NCBI RefSeq assembly: GCF_900107685.1
Contig: NZ_FNRQ01000001.1
Coordinates: 806,001 to 870,000, forward strand
Direction: 5' to 3'
From: Paraburkholderia sartisoli
Lineage (GTDB): Bacteria; Pseudomonadota; Gammaproteobacteria; Burkholderiales; Burkholderiaceae
Length of the DNA: 64,000 nt
Of the stretch, positions 25,340 to 33,584 are shown piece after piece. Under the pieces are notes generated by a model. It was given only the letters and a program-made list of their open reading frames with translations. It ran no database searches and was not told where the DNA came from. Numbering within the stretch: position 1 is the stretch's first letter; every line of letters begins with the position of its first letter. The position numbers were made by a program, and so were the translations under genes.

Positions 25340-26770
25340 ATGAAACGACATACCGCGTCGCGCGCGCGCATGGCGCTTGTTGCGTTGCTGGTGGCCATGT
25401 GCCCGCAACTCGCCGCTGCGGCCACACTCGACGGCGCAACGCTTTCCGCGTTATGGGGCGTGCCGTTTGCGGGCATGCTGCTTTCGATCGCGGTCTTCCC
25501 GCTAGTCGCGTCGGCGTTCTGGCATCACCACTTCGGCAAGATCTCGGCGGCGTGGGCGGCGCTGTTTCTGGTTCCGTTCGGCATCGCTTTCGGCGCGGAT
25601 GTGGCGTTCGGCACGTTCGTACATGCGCTCTTCGAGGAATACATTCCGTTCATCGTGCTGCTGACCGCGCTCTATACGGTGGCGGGCGGCATTTGCGTAC
25701 GCGGGAACCTGCATGGCTCGCCCCGTCTCAATACGGGCATTCTCGCGCTCGGCACCGTGCTCGCCAGCATCATGGGCACGACGGGCGCGGCGATGCTGCT
25801 GATTCGCCCGCTTTTACGCGCGAACGACAATCGCAGGCATGTGGTTCACGTCGTGGTGTTCTTCATCTTTCTGGTCGCGAATGCGGGTGGCTCGCTGTCG
25901 CCGCTGGGCGACCCGCCGCTCTTCCTCGGTTTTCTCAACGGCGTGAGCTTTTTCTGGACGACGACGCATCTCGCATTGCCGATGCTGTTCATCTGCGTGG
26001 TGCTGCTCGCCATCTTTTACGCGCTCGATTCGTATTACTTCCGCCATCGCGAAGAGTCGCGCACGCCGTTTCTGGATCCGACGCCCGATTCCGCGCCGTT
26101 CGGTCTCGAAGGCAAGATCAACTTCGTGCTGCTCGGCGCGGTGATCGGGCTCGTGCTGATGAGCGGCCTGTGGAAGCCGGGTGTCGAATTCGATCTGTCC
26201 GGCACGCACGTCGCGCTGCAAAACGCGGTTCGCGACGTGGCGCTGATCGTCGTGACGCTCGTGTCGCTCGCCATCACGCCGCGCGCCGCGCGCGAAGGCA
26301 ACGATTTCAACTGGGCGCCCATCGAGGAGGTGGCGAAACTGTTCGCCGGCATCTTCGTGACGATCGCGCCGGTGATCGTGATCCTGCGCGCGGGCCAGGA
26401 CGGCGCGTTCGCGGGCATCGTGCATCTCGTCAACGACGCGTCGGGCCAGCCGCACGCCGCGATGTATTTCTGGGCGACCGGCATCCTGTCGTCGTTCCTC
26501 GACAACGCACCAACCTATCTGGTGTTTTTCAACCTGGCTGGCGGAGATGCGCATACGCTCATGACCACGGGCGCCACGACGCTCGCGGCCATTTCGGCGG
26601 GCGCGGTGTTCATGGGCGCGAACAGCTATATCGGCAACGCGCCGAATTTCATGGTCAAGGCGATCGCGGAATCGCGCGGCGTGCGCATGCCGAGCTTTTT
26701 CGCGTACCTTGGCTGGGCGCTGGTCGTGTTGATGCCGGTGTTCCTCGTGAGCACATGGCTGTTTTTCTGA
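25340..26770 (+). CDS. Ion-transporter superfamily permease, Na+/H+ antiporter NhaD-like
   Basis: 476 residues. A signal-like first helix (MALVALLVAMCPQLAAAATL) is followed by about 11-12 membrane segments. Conserved features include GTTGAAMLLIRPLLRAND, NAGGSLSPLGDPPLFLGFLN and SSFLDNAPTYLVFFNLAGGD, typical of NhaD/ArsB/citrate-transporter relatives. Annotation in related genomes is usually sodium:proton antiporter, but organic-acid transport cannot be excluded. It starts 43 bases after the LUD gene on the same strand, so an operon is likely. Confidence 0.82.
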   Translation: MKRHTASRARMALVALLVAMCPQLAAAATLDGATLSALWGVPFAGMLLSIAVFPLVASAFWHHHFGKISAAWAALFLVPFGIAFGADVAFGTFVHALFEEYIPFIVLLTALYTVAGGICVRGNLHGSPRLNTGILALGTVLASIMGTTGAAMLLIRPLLRANDNRRHVVHVVVFFIFLVANAGGSLSPLGDPPLFLGFLNGVSFFWTTTHLALPMLFICVVLLAIFYALDSYYFRHREESRTPFLDPTPDSAPFGLEGKINFVLLGAVIGLVLMSGLWKPGVEFDLSGTHVALQNAVRDVALIVVTLVSLAITPRAAREGNDFNWAPIEEVAKLFAGIFVTIAPVIVILRAGQDGAFAGIVHLVNDASGQPHAAMYFWATGILSSFLDNAPTYLVFFNLAGGDAHTLMTTGATTLAAISAGAVFMGANSYIGNAPNFMVKAIAESRGVRMPSFFAYLGWALVVLMPVFLVSTWLFF

Positions 26771-26838
26771 CCGAATAGAAACGTAACGAGGCCAGTGCCG
26801 CGTGCGGACGGCGCGGGCGGCAACTCCGGAGAATGACA

Positions 26839-27828
26839 ATGCAGAAGATTCTTGTGGCACGTCCGATCTTTCCGGACGTGATCGACCGGCTCAAGCAGTA
26901 TTTCGACGTGGACTGGAACAACGGCGACGTGCTGGGCGCCGACGAACTCACTCGCCGGCTTGCCGATAAAGATGGCGCGCTGACAGCTGGCGACCCGGTC
27001 GGCGCATCGACACTTGCCGCCGCACCGCGGCTGCGTGTGGTGGCGAACATGGCCGTCGGCTACAACAACTTCGATATGGCCGCGTTCAATCGCGCGAACG
27101 TGCTCGGCACGAACACGCCCGATGTCCTGAACGAGTCGACGGCCGATTTCGGCTGGGCGCTGATGATGGCGGCCGCACGCCGCATCGCGGAATCCGAACA
27201 CTGGCTGCGCGCGGGTCACTGGCAGAAGTGGAGCTACGACGGTTTCCTCGGCGGCGACGTGTACGGCTCGACACTCGGCGTGATCGGCATGGGGCGCATC
27301 GGGCAGGCGCTGGCGCGCCGCGCGCGCGGCTTCAACATGCAGGTGATCTATCACAACCGCTCGCGCGTCGCGGAGCAGATCGAGGCTGAACTGAACGCGC
27401 AGTACGTTTCGAAAGAAGAACTGCTGCGCCGTGCCGATCACGTCGTGCTCGTGCTGCCCTATACGAAGGACAGTCATCACACGATCGGCGCGGCCGAGCT
27501 TGCCTTGATGAAACCGACGGCGACGCTCACGAATATCGCGCGCGGCGGCATTGTCGACGACGCCGCGCTCGTCGACGCATTGCGCGCGAAGCGCATCGCG
27601 GCGGCGGGTCTCGACGTGTACGAAGGCGAGCCGAGGCTCAATCCCGATCTGCTCACCGTCCCGAACGTGGTGCTCACGCCGCACATCGCGAGCGCGACGG
27701 AAGCCACGCGTCGCGCCATGGCGAATCTCGCGGCGGACAACCTGATCGCGGCGCTCGGCGAGGGGCCGTGCGCCGGGCAGCCGCCCAATCCGATCAATCC
27801 TGAAGTGCTGGGGAAAGCGCGTACATGA
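26839..27828 (+). CDS. D-2-hydroxyacid dehydrogenase (glyoxylate/hydroxypyruvate or 2-ketogluconate reductase type)
   Basis: 329 residues from the ATG at 26839, which has GGAG 7 bases upstream; the ATG at 26833 is too close to it. A Rossmann motif GVIGMGRIGQA and the catalytic set are visible: Arg in TNIARGGIVDD, Glu in GLDVYEGEPRL, His in LTPHIASATEA. It reduces small 2-keto acids with NAD(P)H, similar to GhrB. Its stop overlaps the rmuC start as ATGA. Confidence 0.9.
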   Translation: MQKILVARPIFPDVIDRLKQYFDVDWNNGDVLGADELTRRLADKDGALTAGDPVGASTLAAAPRLRVVANMAVGYNNFDMAAFNRANVLGTNTPDVLNESTADFGWALMMAAARRIAESEHWLRAGHWQKWSYDGFLGGDVYGSTLGVIGMGRIGQALARRARGFNMQVIYHNRSRVAEQIEAELNAQYVSKEELLRRADHVVLVLPYTKDSHHTIGAAELALMKPTATLTNIARGGIVDDAALVDALRAKRIAAAGLDVYEGEPRLNPDLLTVPNVVLTPHIASATEATRRAMANLAADNLIAALGEGPCAGQPPNPINPEVLGKART

Positions 27829-29309
27829 CCACTCTTTTGCTCGCGGCCGTCGTCATTCTGGCGGTCGCGCTTGTCGTTGCCTTGCTCGTGTTGATGCGCG
27901 GCCGCAACGGCGCCGACACGCACGACGCTTTCGCGGAACTCGGCGAGCGGATGACCGACACCGCCGGCGCGCAGGCGCGTGCTTACGAACGGCTCGAACG
28001 GGAACTGCGCAGCGAGATCACGGAAACGGCGCGCACGTCGCGGCTGGAACTGGCCGGCGGTTTTTCGCAGTTCCAGACGACGCTCGCGTCGCAGCTCACG
28101 AGTATCGCGACGGTCCAGAACAACCAGATCGACGGCTTTGCGCAGCAGCTCGTGAAGCTCACCGAATCGAACGCGCAACAGCTCGAAGCCGTGCGCCAGA
28201 GTCTGCAGCAGCAGTCGCTGCAGGCGCGCGAAGAGCAGGGCGTGACGCTCAAGCGCTTCGGCGACACGCTCACGATGCAGCTGTCGCAACTGACCGAGGC
28301 GAATGACCGGCGTTTCGCCGAGGTACGCGCGACGATCGAGCAGCGCCTGAAGGACATCGAGGCGAACAACTCGACGAAGCTTGAAGAAATGCGTCGCACG
28401 GTCGACGAGAAACTGCACGCGACACTCGAGCAGCGCCTCGGCGAATCGTTCAAGCAGGTCTCCGACCGGCTCGAACAGGTGCATCGAGGGCTGGGCGAGA
28501 TGCAGACGCTCGCCGCGGGCGTGGGCGATCTCAAGAAGGTGCTGACGAACGTGAAGACGCGCGGCACGTGGGGCGAAGTGCAGCTGGAGGCGCTGCTCGA
28601 ACAGTTGCTGACCTCCGACCAGTACGCGAAGAACGTCGCCACGATTCCAAAGAGCGGCGATCGCGTGGAGTTCGCGATCAAGCTGCCGGGGCGGCACGAT
28701 TCCGCCGATGGCGTCGCGATTCCGGTGTGGCTGCCGATCGATGCCAAGTTTCCGCGCGAGGACTACGAGCGGCTGATCGAGGCGCAGGAGCGGGCTGATC
28801 CGGTGGCGGTCGAAGACGCGTCGCGCGCGCTAGAAGCGCGTATCCGCGCGGAGGCCAGGACGATCGCGGAAAAGTACGTGTCGCCGCCGCATACCACGGA
28901 TTTCGCGCTGCTGTTCCTGCCGACCGAAGGGCTGTATGCGGAGATCCTGCGTCGCCCGGGTCTGACCGATCTGTTGCAGCGCGACTACCGCGTGACGATT
29001 GCCGGCCCGACCACGCTGACCGCATTGCTAAACAGCCTGCAGATGGGTTTTCGCACGCTGGCGATCGAAAAGCGTTCGAGTGAGGTCTGGCAGGTTCTGG
29101 GCGCGGTGAAAACGGAGTTCGGCAAGTTCGGCGACGTGCTGTCGAAAACAAAGGCGCAGCTCGAAACCGTCACGCGTTCGATCGAACAGGCGGAAACGCG
29201 CACGCGGGTGATGAACCGCAAGTTGCGCGATGTCGAGGCGTTGCCGGGCGAAGCGGCGAGCGGGCTGCTCGGCGATACGGCCTCAGGCGCGGATGCGGAT
29301 GAACCGTGA
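27825..29309 (+). CDS. rmuC: DNA recombination protein RmuC
   Basis: 494 residues. One N-terminal membrane helix (residues about 4-24), then a long coiled coil rich in Gln, Glu and Ala (about 35-220), then the nuclease-like RmuC domain (GTWGEVQLEALLEQLLTSDQ, then PIDAKFPREDYERL). RmuC limits inversions between short inverted repeats; its exact activity is not settled. It is coupled to the dehydrogenase gene by ATGA. Ends convergently with the GNAT gene. Confidence 0.94.
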   Translation: MTTLLLAAVVILAVALVVALLVLMRGRNGADTHDAFAELGERMTDTAGAQARAYERLERELRSEITETARTSRLELAGGFSQFQTTLASQLTSIATVQNNQIDGFAQQLVKLTESNAQQLEAVRQSLQQQSLQAREEQGVTLKRFGDTLTMQLSQLTEANDRRFAEVRATIEQRLKDIEANNSTKLEEMRRTVDEKLHATLEQRLGESFKQVSDRLEQVHRGLGEMQTLAAGVGDLKKVLTNVKTRGTWGEVQLEALLEQLLTSDQYAKNVATIPKSGDRVEFAIKLPGRHDSADGVAIPVWLPIDAKFPREDYERLIEAQERADPVAVEDASRALEARIRAEARTIAEKYVSPPHTTDFALLFLPTEGLYAEILRRPGLTDLLQRDYRVTIAGPTTLTALLNSLQMGFRTLAIEKRSSEVWQVLGAVKTEFGKFGDVLSKTKAQLETVTRSIEQAETRTRVMNRKLRDVEALPGEAASGLLGDTASGADADEP

Positions 29310-29322
29310 GGTGGGTTTCACG

Positions 29323-29353
29323 CACGCTGCGCCGGTTGAAGATGCGCAGCGTG
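29323..29353. other. 10-bp stem-loop between convergent rmuC and GNAT genes
   Basis: CACGCTGCGC (29323-29332) and GCGCAGCGTG (29344-29353) pair perfectly over an 11-base loop. It lies 14 bases after the rmuC stop. There is no T run on either strand, so termination here would not be a classical intrinsic one. Confidence 0.4.
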
Positions 29354-29447
29354 TGCAACATGACGAACGCAGGTAACTGCTGCCTGCGGCGGGCCCATCG
29401 AAGGAAAACGTCGCTCACCGCACCCCAATGGCGGCACGGCAACGCAA

Positions 29448-29945
29448 TCAACCCGCCTTGATACGCCCAGGCGCGGCCAGCTTTTCGAGCGCGTCGCCCG
29501 TGACGCGCACGATGCGCCAGTCGGGCATCACGCTTGCGCCCATCTTCTCGTAGAAATCGATGGCCGGCTGGTTCCAGTCCAGCACGGACCATTCGAAGCG
29601 CCCGCACTGACGTTCGACGGCCAGCGCGGCGAGACGCTGCAGTATCGCCGTGCCGAGACCCGTGCCGCGTTGTGACGGCTGCACGTAGAGATCTTCGAGA
29701 TACAGCCCGCGGCGACCGAGGAACGTCGAAAAATTGTGGAAGAAGAGTGCGAAGCCCACGACACGTCCGTCCGCTTCGGCAACCAGCGCTTCCGACGAAG
29801 GCTTTTCGCCGAACAGCGCATCGTGCAGGCCCTCTTCGGTGGCGACGAACAGATGCGTGAGCTTTTCAAATTCGGCCAGCTCGTAGATCAGCGCGAAAAT
29901 CGCGCCGATGTCGGCGGGCGTCGCCGGGCGGATGGTGGCGGCCAT
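29448..29945 (-). CDS. GNAT family N-acetyltransferase
   Basis: 165 residues from the ATG at 29945. The GNAT acetyl-CoA motif A is present (LYLEDLYVQPSQRGTGLGTA), then VLDWNQPAIDFYEKMGA, resembling spermidine/diamine acetyltransferase-type members. The substrate is not predictable. Its ATG overlaps the stop of the small membrane protein gene (TGATG), so the two are translationally coupled at the tail of the molybdopterin operon. Confidence 0.88.
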   Translation of the reverse strand: MAATIRPATPADIGAIFALIYELAEFEKLTHLFVATEEGLHDALFGEKPSSEALVAEADGRVVGFALFFHNFSTFLGRRGLYLEDLYVQPSQRGTGLGTAILQRLAALAVERQCGRFEWSVLDWNQPAIDFYEKMGASVMPDWRIVRVTGDALEKLAAPGRIKAG

Positions 29946-30220
29946 CACGCTTCTTCCGGCGCGTCGGACAGGTGAATCTCGATGCCGCCAAAGCGCGACG
30001 CAACCCAGTTATACGCGTGGCACGCGATCCACAGCAGGATGAAACCGAGAATCGCGTTCAGCAGCAGCGCGCTGAACACGGTGCTCAGTTCGACGGAGCC
30101 ATAGCGGAAGAATGCGACGAGCACGCCCAGCAGCACGATCGGCACGCTGAACGTCAGATAAACCAGAATCAGCGCCTTGGCGGTCTGTCCCGGCGCGATG
30201 AAGGAGATCTGCTTTTTCAT
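29945..30220 (-). CDS. Small two-helix membrane protein
   Basis: 91 residues from the ATG at 30220, just before the conserved-looking MKKQISFIAPGQTAKALILV. Two membrane segments (about residues 15-37 and 50-70) and a short acidic end (GGIEIHLSDAPEEA). I do not recognise a characterised family. It is 46 bases after moeA and overlaps the GNAT gene, so it is part of the same transcript. No clear ribosome binding site. Confidence 0.75.
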   Translation of the reverse strand: MKKQISFIAPGQTAKALILVYLTFSVPIVLLGVLVAFFRYGSVELSTVFSALLLNAILGFILLWIACHAYNWVASRFGGIEIHLSDAPEEA

Positions 30221-30266
30221 TTGAATCAAACCCGCTAGTCGTGATGGTTTCGTTGAAATGGGGTGT

Positions 30267-31562
30267 TCAGACGAGGCCGTCGAACAGCATGATGTCGACA
30301 GTGTCGCCTTCATCGATGTCAGATTGCTCATGCGCGAGCATGAGGAAACAGTTCGCTTCGCTCATCGAACTGAGCACGCCGGAGCCTTGCGAACCGGTTG
30401 GCGTGACGTGCCACTGGCCGTGCGCATCGCGGGTCGCAACGCCGCGCTGGAATTCCGTGCGGCCAGCGCGCTTGCGGATCGCCTGCGTGCTGGTCGCCGA
30501 AATAACCGGCTGTGGCGTAACCGTCGCGCCGGACATCACGATGAGCGCTTCGCGCACGATCTGGTAGAAGGTCACCATCACCGCGACGGGGTTGCCCGGC
30601 AGGCCGAAGAAGAGCGCGGGCTGACCGGCGCCAGGCCGGCCGCCGGACCACACGCGGCCAAACGCCAGCGGGCGGCCAGGGCGCATCGCGAGACTCCAGA
30701 ACGCGACGTCGCCGAACGTGCGCACCAGCTGCTTCGTGAAATCCGCTTCGCCAACCGAGACGCCGCCGGACGTCAGCACGACGTCCGCGCTTTCGGCGGC
30801 GTTGCGCAGGGCCGCTTCGAGCGCGGCCGGTTCGTCGCGCACGACGCCGAGATCCAGCGCGGCGATGTTCATCCGGCGCAGCATCGCGAACAGCGTGTGA
30901 CGGTTGCTGTCGTACACGCAGCCGGGGTCGAGCGGCTCGCCGAGCGAGCGCAGTTCGTCGCCGGTGGAAAAGAACGCGACGCGCAGTCGCCGGCGCACCG
31001 GCACTTCGCCGATGCCCAGCGAGGCCAGCAGACCGAGATCGGCTGCGCGCACGATGCGGCCCGCGCGCAGCGCGGGCTGGCCCTGAGCCAGATCTTCTCC
31101 GGCGAAGCGGCGATTCGCGCCGCGCGTCAATGCGTTTGCGGCGAAATGAACGGTGTCCGCTTCGCGGGTTACGGCTTCCTGCGGCACGACCGTGTCGCAG
31201 CCGGGCGGAATCAGCGCGCCGGTCATCACGCGCACACATTCTCCGGCCGCGACCGGCCGCCCGAACGCATGGCCCGCGAGCGCTTTTCCAGCGACCTGAA
31301 GCGAAACGGTACCGGCTTGCGCTTCGAGTGACGCGCCGTCGAACGCGTAGCCGTCCATCGCCGAATTATCGTGTGCGGGCACGTTGATCGGCGAAACGAT
31401 GTCCTCAGCCAGCACGCGGTCGAGCGCGTCATGCAGCGGTACGCGCTCGACCGCCGCCACCGGGCTCGCCCATTCGCGCACGATCGCCTGAGCCGAGGAC
31501 ACAGGCAGCGCGTGAGGGTCGTACTGGACGATACAACGGGAAAAGTCGTTAAGCGTGGTCAT
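30267..31562 (-). CDS. moeA: Molybdopterin molybdenumtransferase MoeA
   Basis: 431 residues from the ATG at 31562; the frame is open further upstream but without family similarity. MoeA inserts molybdate into adenylated molybdopterin. Typical motifs: PAHDNSAMDGYAFDG, FSTGDELRSLGEPLDPGCVY, VLTSGGVSVGEADF and FGLPGNPVAVMVTFYQ. It is third in the operon after moaA and mobA and is followed by the small membrane protein and GNAT genes. Confidence 0.95.
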   Translation of the reverse strand: MTTLNDFSRCIVQYDPHALPVSSAQAIVREWASPVAAVERVPLHDALDRVLAEDIVSPINVPAHDNSAMDGYAFDGASLEAQAGTVSLQVAGKALAGHAFGRPVAAGECVRVMTGALIPPGCDTVVPQEAVTREADTVHFAANALTRGANRRFAGEDLAQGQPALRAGRIVRAADLGLLASLGIGEVPVRRRLRVAFFSTGDELRSLGEPLDPGCVYDSNRHTLFAMLRRMNIAALDLGVVRDEPAALEAALRNAAESADVVLTSGGVSVGEADFTKQLVRTFGDVAFWSLAMRPGRPLAFGRVWSGGRPGAGQPALFFGLPGNPVAVMVTFYQIVREALIVMSGATVTPQPVISATSTQAIRKRAGRTEFQRGVATRDAHGQWHVTPTGSQGSGVLSSMSEANCFLMLAHEQSDIDEGDTVDIMLFDGLV

Positions 31563-31653
31563 TGGGTGGAGATGCGTCGCGGCCCGGATGCGGATCCGGC
31601 GATCGTCTCGTGACGCGTGCGACCGGAGGCGGCTGTAGCCGCTGCACAAGGTC

Positions 31654-32268
31654 TTATGCCCGTTCGAGATCGGCGAGTTCCCGCAAGGAGTTGGCATTGT
31701 AAAACGCGCGCCCGTCGGTAAAGCCGACTTCGACGGTCGTGTGGCGCGCGTACCACGCGCGGACCTTGCGCTCGCCGGCGGCGAGGAAAGCCGCCAGATC
31801 GTCGGCCAGCGACGTGCGCAACAGCGCGACAACGGGGTGCAGGACGCTTTCACCGTTCGCGTCGCGGGTCGTGACGGTGGCGATATCGGCGGCGTTCGCG
31901 TCGAGCGCGTCGACCAGTTGCCGCGCGAGATCGGCGGGCAGATTCGGCGTGTCGCACGGCGCGCTCAGCACGAAACCGGTTTGCGCCGCGCGCAGCCCGG
32001 CCAGCAGCCCGGCGAGCGGGCCCGGAAAACCGGGCAGCGAATCGCCGACGACCGTCGCGCCGAACGCCGCGCCCAGTTCGGCGTACCGCTCGACGTGACG
32101 GTTGGCGCTGATCAGAACCGGTCCGGTCTGCGGTGCGAGACGCTTCAGCACGTGCAGCGCCAGCGGCTCGCCACGCAGCAGTTGCAGGCCTTTGTCGAGG
32201 CCGCCCATGCGCGTGCCGCGTCCGCCTGCGAGAACGAGTCCGGTGATCTGTCCGGTGGGGATCGACAT
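31654..32268 (-). CDS. mobA: Molybdenum cofactor guanylyltransferase MobA
   Basis: 204 residues. The nucleotidyltransferase start LVLAGGRGTRMGGLDKGLQL is the diagnostic GTP-binding loop. SAPCDTPNLPADLARQLVDA carries the metal-binding Asp. It attaches GMP to Mo-molybdopterin to give the bis-MGD cofactor used by DMSO-reductase family enzymes. It starts 13 bases after the moaA stop. Confidence 0.94.
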   Translation of the reverse strand: MSIPTGQITGLVLAGGRGTRMGGLDKGLQLLRGEPLALHVLKRLAPQTGPVLISANRHVERYAELGAAFGATVVGDSLPGFPGPLAGLLAGLRAAQTGFVLSAPCDTPNLPADLARQLVDALDANAADIATVTTRDANGESVLHPVVALLRTSLADDLAAFLAAGERKVRAWYARHTTVEVGFTDGRAFYNANSLRELADLERA

Positions 32269-32281
32269 GAACGCGACGGCC

Positions 32282-33391
32282 CTAGCCGCCGATGTACGAC
32301 ATTTCGACGCGCCGCGGTTCCGACGCGTCCGGCGTCGCGCTCGCGCTGCCGCGCAGCTGCGAGTAGCGGTCGGTGCGCGTGTGCCAGATGCGGGCGATGG
32401 CGGTGGCGATCTCGGCGTCGCTTGCGCCGTTGCGCACGACCGCGCGCAGATCGTGCCCGGACGAGGCGAAGAGGCACAGATACAGCTTGCCTTCGGTCGA
32501 CAGCCGCGCGCGGGTGCAACTGCCGCAGAATGCGCGCGTGACGCTGGAAATCACGCCGATTTCGCCGCCGCCGTCGGCGTAGCCCCAGCGCTGCGCGGTT
32601 TCGGCGGCGCTGTGCGCTTCGAGCGGCACGAGCGGGAAATGCGCGGCGATGCGCGCGACGACGTCCGCCGAAGGCAGGACTTCGGTCATGTTCCAGCCGT
32701 TCGACGTGCCGACATCCATGTATTCGATAAAGCGCAGCACCGCATCCGTGCCTTTGAAGTGCCGCGCCATCGGGACGATCTCAGTGTCGTTTGTGCCGCG
32801 CTTCACGACCATGTTCACCTTGATCGGCGCGAGTCCGGCGTCGTGTGCGGCCTCGATGCCCTTCAGAACGTCGGCGACCGCGAAATCGGCGTCGTTCATG
32901 TGACGGAACAGTGAGTCGTCGAGCGCGTCGAGACTGACGGTAACGCGCGTCAGGCCCGCATCTTTCAGGCTGCGCGCCTTGCGGGCGAGGAGCGAGCCGT
33001 TGGTGGTGAGCGTGATGTCGAGCGGCCGGCCATCGGCGGTTTTCAGCGCGGCGAGGCGTTCGATCAGGAATTCGAGGTTCTTGCGCAGCAGCGGTTCGCC
33101 GCCCGTCAGACGGATTTTCTCGACGCCATGGTCGACGAACACGCGCGCAAGGCGCTCGATTTCCTCGAACGTGAGCAGGGCGCCGTGGGGCAGGAACGGA
33201 TAGTCCTTGTCGAACACCGCGCGCGGCATGCAATAGACGCAGCGGAAGTTGCAGCGATCGGTCACCGAAATCCGCAGGTCGCGCAATGGACGCGCGAGCG
33301 TGTCCGTCAGTTCGCCGCGGGGCGCGTGCGCGGGACCGGAGTAATCCGGAATCGCGCTGACATCGGCAACAGGGATGATGCGTCGGGACAT
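32282..33391 (-). CDS. moaA: GTP 3',8-cyclase MoaA
   Basis: 369 residues, a radical-SAM enzyme that converts GTP to the first molybdopterin intermediate with MoaC. The SAM cluster Cys47, Cys51, Cys54 lie in CNFRCVYC. The C-terminal second cluster is in [10 protein letters not shown] plus a later Cys (LYLCLF), and the chain ends in the required Gly-Gly. The first gene of the operon moaA-mobA-moeA-membrane protein-GNAT. Confidence 0.96.
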   Translation of the reverse strand: MSRRIIPVADVSAIPDYSGPAHAPRGELTDTLARPLRDLRISVTDRCNFRCVYCMPRAVFDKDYPFLPHGALLTFEEIERLARVFVDHGVEKIRLTGGEPLLRKNLEFLIERLAALKTADGRPLDITLTTNGSLLARKARSLKDAGLTRVTVSLDALDDSLFRHMNDADFAVADVLKGIEAAHDAGLAPIKVNMVVKRGTNDTEIVPMARHFKGTDAVLRFIEYMDVGTSNGWNMTEVLPSADVVARIAAHFPLVPLEAHSAAETAQRWGYADGGGEIGVISSVTRAFCGSCTRARLSTEGKLYLCLFASSGHDLRAVVRNGASDAEIATAIARIWHTRTDRYSQLRGSASATPDASEPRRVEMSYIGG

Positions 33392-33532
33392 GATTGCTTT
33401 TGTGTCGTCTGGATGTCCATTCTAGCGGAAAGACAGGTGCCCGCCGCTGTCGCCCCGCCCGACTTGGGGACATACCTGGTATGGGTGCCGTGTCATTGGG
33501 TCGCGCCTGGAAAGCAGGCCGCCTCCAGAAAC

Positions 33533-33563
33533 AAAAAACCCGCCGGGTGAGGGCGGGTTTTTT
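33533..33563 (-). terminator. Terminator after rne, probably bidirectional
   Basis: CCCGCC and GGCGGG pair around a 7-base loop. The stem is flanked by A6 on one side and T6 on the other, so it can end transcripts in either direction. It is 20 bases past the rne stop. Confidence 0.8.
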
Positions 33564-33584
33564 GCCTGCGACAACCAGACTGGC

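Noticed and set aside
33471..33483. CATAC-CTG-GTATG inverted repeat upstream of moaA
   Set aside because: Five-base arms are easily found by chance; no promoter elements sit at a fitting distance, so I do not call it an operator.
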